From assembly GCA_003255065.1 (NCBI GenBank), contig QAOA01006328.1:4878-68877 (forward strand): 64,000 nucleotides of DNA, in the 5' to 3' direction. Position numbers and translations under genes: made by a program. How positions within the stretch are numbered: position 1 is the stretch's first letter; each line of letters opens with the position of its first letter. The notes under the pieces are model-generated. The model was given only the letters and a program-made list of their open reading frames with translations. It made no database searches and was not told the origin of the DNA. The DNA is from Cercis canadensis. Lineage: Eukaryota > Streptophyta > Magnoliopsida > Fabales > Fabaceae. This document shows, piece by piece, positions 58,924-64,000 of the stretch.

Positions 58924-59373
58924 GTACGTTATGCTGCATTACATCTTTATAAGGTCTGGATGGTGATAATGAATTAGAAAGCACTACTTTTGATATTATT
59001 TTTGGAGAGTTAAAACTATAAGGTGCTTATTTGCTGTCTCCAAAACCATATGTTAAATGCTAGTTGATGCTAGCTTTACTTAATTTCTTTGTGGCTATCA
59101 CATAAGATCTTTTGTGAACTAGTTTTGCTCATTGGATAGGATAGGTAATGTTCTTATTCAGATGAAATGTAAAACAATGAAGAAGAGTGATTTATTGTTG
59201 AGTTTGTGTCCATGGTTGTTATCAGGGCCAAAAATATTTTGCTCTGGAAATCTAGAATGGTGTCACAGCTATTCATTTTGAACATGTTATTTCAACCAAG
59301 ATTTGCTATGGGAAGCCCCTTTATTGATAAAAAAAAAAAAAAGTGTGGATACAATTAAGAATAAGACTTTTAG

Positions 59374-59478
59374 CGTGTATTTTGAATATATTGATGGGAT
59401 TCCAATTTTGAATCTTGGTGATGAAATAGCTAGAAGGGGCATAAATCTTGGTGGTAAGACTTCAGCAGCAGTAAAGCA
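59374..59478 (+). pseudogene. Captured ABC1-family kinase exon b
   Basis: Acceptor ACTTTTAG, donor GTAAGC. It encodes VYFEYIDGIPILNLGDEIAR then RGINLGGKTSAAVK. This follows exon a in ABC1 kinases (x-x-x-M-E-Y-I-D-G-I-P); the normal L-V-M before EYIDG is replaced by V-Y-F, a sign of drift. Splice phase to exon c is correct (CA plus G). Confidence 0.75.
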
Positions 59479-59876
59479 GTAAGCTCCTGAACTATCATAA
59501 TATTTGTAGTCCTCTATGGCACATTTTTGTTTTAGTTAATAACTCACACATGCCCATAATTCTGACTTCCAACCTTCACTAATAGTTTTCGGGTCCATTT
59601 TGAATCTTTGAAATAAACTTTTTACTCATTCATTGTCTTTTATTAAGAGTGTTGTTTCTTAACCATCTTCTATCTTGCTCTAATCCATTTTGAATGGGTG
59701 TGAATGTTGTCCTTAATTTCTTTTTCTTTTTCTTTTTTGTCCATGGATGAATAAGATAATATGGAGGGGCTGATGAAGTTAACAGCGGTCTTGTCCAAGA
59801 GATTCATATAGATATATGTAGAATTAAGATGTAAATATATGCATAGTACACTATTAATTTCTACATAAAAGTGCAG

Positions 59877-59938
59877 GAAAATTTTTAAAAGCTTGACTCT
59901 AGCATACGGTCTAATGATTTTGAAAAGTGTATTCTTCC
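59877..59938 (+). pseudogene. Captured ABC1-family kinase exon c
   Basis: After the acceptor AAGTGCAG it reads KIFKSLTLAYGLMILKS, continuing exon b in phase. The next part of the kinase (FFHADPHPGN catalytic region) is not present, so the captured piece stops before the active site. Confidence 0.7.
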
Positions 59939-60009
59939 ACTAAGACAACACTTTCTTTATTATGTAACCAATATAACTCATCTAAAAAGCTATATAGTTA
60001 TGAACTACC

Positions 60010-60169
60010 CCCTTACAAGATGATTAAGCACCATAACAACCAATAGCACAGCCAAGGACCAGCAAATGAATTTCAATCTTCTAATTCTCTTCTCATAGTT
60101 GCTGCACTTTTTTCTCATTTGTTCTAAAATTCTACTCTCATTCACCCTTGCGTTCCCCTCATCCAACCA
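60010..60169 (-). pseudogene. C-terminal exon of a GRF-type zinc-finger ORF (MULE accessory)
   Basis: On the - strand, after an acceptor (T run then AG), it reads WLDEGNARVNESRILEQMRK then KCSNYEKRIRRLKFICWSLA then VLLVVMVLNHLVRG. It has a coiled-coil-like stretch and a C-terminal hydrophobic helix. This is the usual tail of the small GRF zinc-finger proteins that accompany plant MULEs. It lies antisense to the transposase. Confidence 0.55.
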
Positions 60170-60309
60170 CTAAAAAAAAATCACAACCAATAGAGGAAAC
60201 TTGCATTAACAGTTTCCACTAGATATTAGTAAAAAAATTTCTTTAGTAGCATCCACTACAAATAAGTGAAAAATCCAATTAACAATTCCTATTATAAATT
60301 GGTAAAAAA

Positions 60310-60500
60310 ATCGCATGAAGAATACTGACTCTCCAAAATGGACACCTCTAGAATGGTTGCCCAAAATTCTTCTCAATCAAAAATGTCAGCAACAATGGCT
60401 TCTTCCCACACTGGCATTCAAATGACACTTGGTTTCTAGTGATGCTCTATGTACTAGACTCACTGCAGCTGCCAGTAATCACACTTCAACTAACATCAGG
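60310..60500 (-). pseudogene. GRF zinc-finger exon (decayed)
   Basis: The - strand contains HFECQCGKKPLLLTFLIEKN then FGQPF, a stop, and RCPFW near 60340-60425, which aligns with the GRF zinc finger C-x-C-G-x(n)-T-x(n)-N-x-G-R-x-F-x-x-C. A stop replaces the Tyr or Phe after the F and the downstream C-x-F-F-x-W part is lost, so it is a pseudogene. Confidence 0.5.
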
Positions 60501-60910
60501 CACAGTGTGCCCATGCTTGTTCGGGTACTGAGCTTTAACCTTCCCATTCATGGTAGAGCAACACTGATTCAGAAACAAATTAGGGATTTGGATTTGCAGT
60601 GACAAAACTACATGTTGCATCTTTTGATGCAACAAACATTGAGTGTTCTATTAAAAGGTAGGACTACCCAGAATCTTCCAAGAAAAGAAAAAGATTTCAT
60701 TTAAGAAAATCATTTAGAGATGTAAATTCATTAACAAATTAACTAAGAAAGCATAGGTTTGAGCCAAGCTTCTTGATAAAAGACAATGAAGCATATGTTG
60801 GGGCTATACAATATTTGATTTTCTTAATCGCTTTTGATAGAAAGTCATTACGTTAAAAGTCCATGTGATATTCATGTCAATTAGAGTTTGCTCAAAATAC
60901 CAATGCACAG

Positions 60911-61126
60911 GGGAAAACTGACTTCGATGCAGCTAAGCATAAGTGACAATCTATGATTTTAGTGGATGTCAAAACTCTAGGCATTCACATAAAGACACCA
61001 TTGATGGTTTTTGGCTTCGATGATGCACCTCATGGACATGCAAAAGTAACATTTGAAAATGTACGTGTGCCAGCAAAGAATATTATACTCAATAAAGGAT
61101 GTGGATTTAAGATTGCTCAAGCAAGT
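60911..61126 (+). pseudogene. Captured fragment of IBR3-like acyl-CoA dehydrogenase
   Basis: After an acceptor (ATGCACAG) the frame reads GKTDFDAAKHK, a stop, [19 protein letters not shown] then [20 protein letters not shown] then [19 protein letters not shown]. This is the acyl-CoA dehydrogenase domain segment of plant IBR3 (peroxisomal, indole-3-butyric acid beta-oxidation; ACAD10/11 family), notably PL[13 protein letters not shown] and [11 protein letters not shown]. One in-frame stop interrupts it and the similarity ends at IAQ. It lies just inside the right TIR. Confidence 0.8.
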
Positions 61127-61223
61127 TGAAGAACACTTTGCAAGTGCCTTAATTATGACAAGATGATACTGGCATGTGATATTGTTGTTTAGCCTTGTTA
61201 TGCAGAAACAAAAAATATGCAAT

Positions 61224-61460
61224 AGTCAAAGAAACTAACCTTCAACCTTCTCTTCACCCTTGTGCTCTTCAGATTGGGGGTTAGGGTTCCTGCACTTCAG
61301 AGAAAGGGATGAACACTTTCTAAATCTCTAGAGAAAGGGAAGAACACGTTCTAACCTATGGATGAGAAAGAAAAGAAATGACACAATTTTCCTCTTTGTG
61401 CCTTTTTTTTTTCTTTGATTTTATAATACACGTCATATGCCACAGTGACAACTTAAAATG
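61224..61460 (-). repeat. MULE terminal inverted repeat, right
   Basis: Inverted counterpart of 51966-52199, with scattered substitutions. Homology stops near 61460. Confidence 0.8.
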
Positions 61461-61891
61461 CCATGTGTTACAACGTACTCGAAGGTCGCTACAATGCGAA
61501 TGACAGACTTTTAAAAAAATTAGTTTTCAAAAAAAACTTGGAGTCACTACCAATTATATTAGGAAAATGGGGGAACAATTAGAAAACTCCTTTTATTTTT
61601 TTTTAAAAATAAAAATGGTATGTGAACCAGAGATGGTTCANTTTTTAAAATAAAAATGGTATGTGAACCAGAGATGGTTCAAGAGTCTGTTTATGTGTGG
61701 GAAAGGTAATAGGCACCCCACAACACTCGTCTAAATGACGATTATCCGAAATTAATTGCACGAATATAATATTGCCCAAAATGTGTATTTTATTTATCCT
61801 AGAATAAAAAAAAAAGTATTACAAGAATATTTGACAAAAATAAAGACGGAAAATTTAAACGTGCAATGCATGATTTCTCTACCATGACCTA
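61461..61891. other. Non-coding, retroelement-like stretch with a small N-seam duplication
   Basis: The phrase GGAGTCACTACCAATTATAT followed downstream by GGTAATAGGCACCCCACAAC resembles a conserved non-coding stretch frequent in plant LTR retroelements, but I cannot assign it. About 43 bases before the N at 61641 are repeated right after it (61642-61682). No gene. Confidence 0.4.
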
Positions 61892-62370
61892 AATCTTTTC
61901 ACCCATTTCTCGCATAAAGCACCCTCCAGGGTGGTGCTACCTTCACCTAGATTGCATAAACAAAGTTATTCTATAAAAAAATCAGACTCAATCTATCCTC
62001 CCATGACAAGTGAAAGGGCTTGCAGATACTACACGACACAAATATATATTTTATATACAGTGCAAATGTATGATTTTAAGTATTACAATACTTGTCTTGG
62101 AGAAAGGGACTTTAATTACATTCAAAAAAANAATCTTTTCACCCATTTCTCGCATAAAGCACCCTCCAGGGTGGTGCTACCTTCACCTAGATTGCATAAA
62201 CAAAGTTATTCTATAAAAGAATCAGACTCGATCTATCCTCCCATGACAAGTGAAAGGGCTTGCAGATACTACACGACACAAATATATATTTTATATACAG
62301 TGCAAATGTATGATTTTAAGTATTACAATACTTGTCTCGGAGAAAGGGACTTTAATTACATTCAAAAAAA
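61892..62370 (+). repeat. 239-bp direct duplication across an N
   Basis: 61892-62130 is repeated at 62132-62370 with two or three substitutions and an N between, like the other seams. An apparent 150-codon ORF across it is an artefact of the duplication. Confidence 0.85.
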
Positions 62371-62832
62371 TAAATTAAGATAAATAAAAATCTCTTGCTC
62401 CTAGCTTGCAGCAAAGCTTTCTCGAGCAGAGCCCTCCAACTTACCCACGATCACAATCACCCTCAATCATATGTAAAGTTGCTCAAGGAAACACCAAATA
62501 CAAGTTAAAAGATTCACAACTAAATATCATTATCTCAAGTATATCTCAGGCCTGACACATACAAGAAGGATCTCAAAAGACACCCAATAAATAATAACTA
62601 CAACTTGGAGAATTCAATAACCCAATAATTAATCCAAATTGAACGCAAAATGAATTTAAGACAACCGCCCAAAAATATGACTACCAATCAGCTCTTACGT
62701 AGGCAAATACATAAATTACCAAATTGAATTGCCAACAGCTCTTATACAATGCTTAGAACCAAGCTAAAACTCACAAAAGTGGAATAATGAAAAATTAAGA
62801 AAAGGTCACTAAAGCACAATCCAAAATAGCCG
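62371..62832. other. Non-coding stretch
   Basis: AT-rich DNA with no gene, RNA or repeat recognised. Confidence 0.4.
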
Positions 62833-63400
62833 TGTTTAAATTAGAACTGGAAGCAATGGAAAAATGAGAAAATTATAAAAATTTCTCACATAGAAGACAC
62901 ATGTCTTACAGCTATAAGGAAATAAGAATCAAGCAAAATGGAGCTATATAACTCAAATTAGAGACAAAAGACTGAACATTGCTAGAGACATGACAACATC
63001 AGTAGTGCATCAATGAACAACTATATTCAGATTGAAACTAGGAGCAAGATAGACATGCAAAAAATCTGTAAATTTCACACATGAAAGATATATGTCTTAT
63101 GGTTCAAACAAGATGAGAATCATGCAAAATGAAGTACTATAACTTAAACTAGAGATGAAAGATGATGCACGTTTAAATCATGACAACAGCAACAATGGGG
63201 AATAAACATCCACGTTTAAATCAAAACTGGGAGCAGTGAAAACATGAAAAAAAAATCTGAAAAATTTTACACATGAAAGATATATGTCTTACGGTTCAAA
63301 TAAGACAAAAAAACACTCAAATTGGGGCTTTGTAGCTCAATCTAGAAAAAAATGATCAAGTGCTACTAGAGCTGTCTAACAGCATTTGAGAACACTTGAA
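62833..63400. repeat. Diverged tandem repeat, three units of about 190 bp
   Basis: Each unit contains AAACTGGGAGCA-type sequence, then ACATGAAAGATATATGTCTTA, then a GTTCAAA-AAGA-GA-AATCA-GCAAAAT-like stretch. Anchors ATGTCTTA fall near 62903, 63092 and 63285, giving periods of about 190. Units are diverged, so the array is old. It could be the internal repeat of a retrotransposon. Confidence 0.6.
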
Positions 63401-64000
63401 ATCAAATCTTTAACAAGTTCTAAAAATGACAATCGTGTAAACATACAGCAAAACAGTCAGCTAAGCTTTAGCAAATCACATGAATTAGTCTACTAAAATA
63501 TCTTGTAACCAAATTTAGTAGTGAGCATATGGATACAACATGATAGGATCCTACATGTTCATACCAAATGATAGGGTCTGATCAATTATTAGTATGTCAC
63601 CTGACCAAAAGAAAGAAAATAGGCATGCAAGATAATAAAGAATAGGACCATGTACCACTGACAATAATAAAGAAGGCGGCAACCTGATGCTCAGAACTTA
63701 TCAAAATTAAAGAAACATGAAATTTGTCCATTGACCTTAGAGAAAAAAAATAAGATAAGAAAGGAATTAATGAGACAAAATCAGAATCATCATCTCACAA
63801 GCATGAATATCATAGCTAATGCCATAGTCAGAATGAAACACATATGCCCTACATGTCTAGATATTCAATTTGAGATATAAACCAAACCATGTAAACACAA
63901 CAAGCCAAACATAATCCAGAATGCCCAAATTTTAAGACCAAGGGCTGCAGATATTTAACCAAGCTATCTAATGAAGATTGATTCTCGTGAATTAAAAATA
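63401..64000. other. Non-coding stretch to window end
   Basis: AT-rich; no ORF or RNA gene could be supported. Confidence 0.4.

Larger units (their letters stand above)
51966..61460 (+). mobile_element. Large Mutator-like element (MULE) with captured host exons
   Basis: Long inverted repeats of about 235 bases (51966-52199 and 61224-61460) bracket a decayed MULE transposase on the + strand, a GRF zinc-finger ORF on the - strand, and fragments of an ABC1-family kinase and an IBR3-like acyl-CoA dehydrogenase. The combination defines a transposase-bearing, host-sequence-carrying MULE. The outermost TIR bases and the 9-bp target duplication were not resolved by eye. A small unmerged assembly overlap (57622-58174) lies inside. 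Confidence 0.75.

Noticed and set aside
61931-62383. 150-codon ORF with an internally repeated protein
   Set aside because: It is created by the 239-bp duplication across the N at 62131; a single copy has no recognisable product.
1-64000. CRISPR arrays, tRNA, rRNA or operon-type structures
   Set aside because: No direct-repeat/spacer arrays or tRNA cloverleaf boxes were seen. The only tRNA-like match is the tRNA-Asp 3' end used as a retrotransposon primer site. The DNA is eukaryotic.

Overview
This is nuclear DNA from a eudicot plant. The evidence is AT-rich, intron-rich genes with GT-AG introns, degenerate TTTAGGG-type repeats, and plant-type CACTA, Mutator and LTR elements. The sequence alone does not identify the species. 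The only host genes that look intact or nearly so are an EF-hand calmodulin-like gene (CML) and a 14-exon uridine kinase/uracil phosphoribosyltransferase gene (UKL1/2-like). They lie head to tail on the + strand and appear twice (29088-39125 and 39302-49761). Both UKL copies carry frame-breaking defects, and copy 2 also has a stop codon and a solo LTR in intron 13.

Layout. 1-7604: repeat-rich, gene-free DNA with AAAACGC-type motifs, a GGCGTCGTTACGCC tandem repeat, three copies of a foldback element, and a 550-bp Mutator-type MITE with a perfect 9-bp target duplication. 7605-29308: a nest of mobile elements. The outermost layer is a Pack-MULE-like element carrying a receptor-like kinase fragment. 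A CACTA element (8550-28877, target duplication AGA) splits that kinase. Inside the CACTA lie a second CACTA (9319-13911), an interstitial telomere-like tract, and a non-autonomous LTR retrotransposon with a tRNA-Asp primer site. 29088-49761: the duplicated CML-UKL locus. 49762-51965: gene-free, with an LTR-like stretch. 51966-61460: a second large MULE with a decayed transposase, an antisense GRF zinc-finger ORF, and captured exons of an ABC1-type kinase and of an IBR3-like acyl-CoA dehydrogenase. 61461-64000: repeats and no gene.

The most interesting content is gene-fragment capture. The inner CACTA carries same-strand, splice-site-bearing pieces of at least five unrelated host genes: plastid signal peptidase, ribosomal protein S3a, chloroplast chaperonin 60 beta, ALT-type acyl-ACP thioesterase, and one gene I do not recognise. 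Together they look like a chimeric transcription unit.

An important caution: eight single N bases occur, and six of them (19714, 34041, 39301, 57898, 61641, 62131) sit exactly between two near-identical direct copies. These look like contig ends or alternative haplotypes joined without merging, so the 7.4-kb and 10-kb duplications are probably assembly products and not biology.
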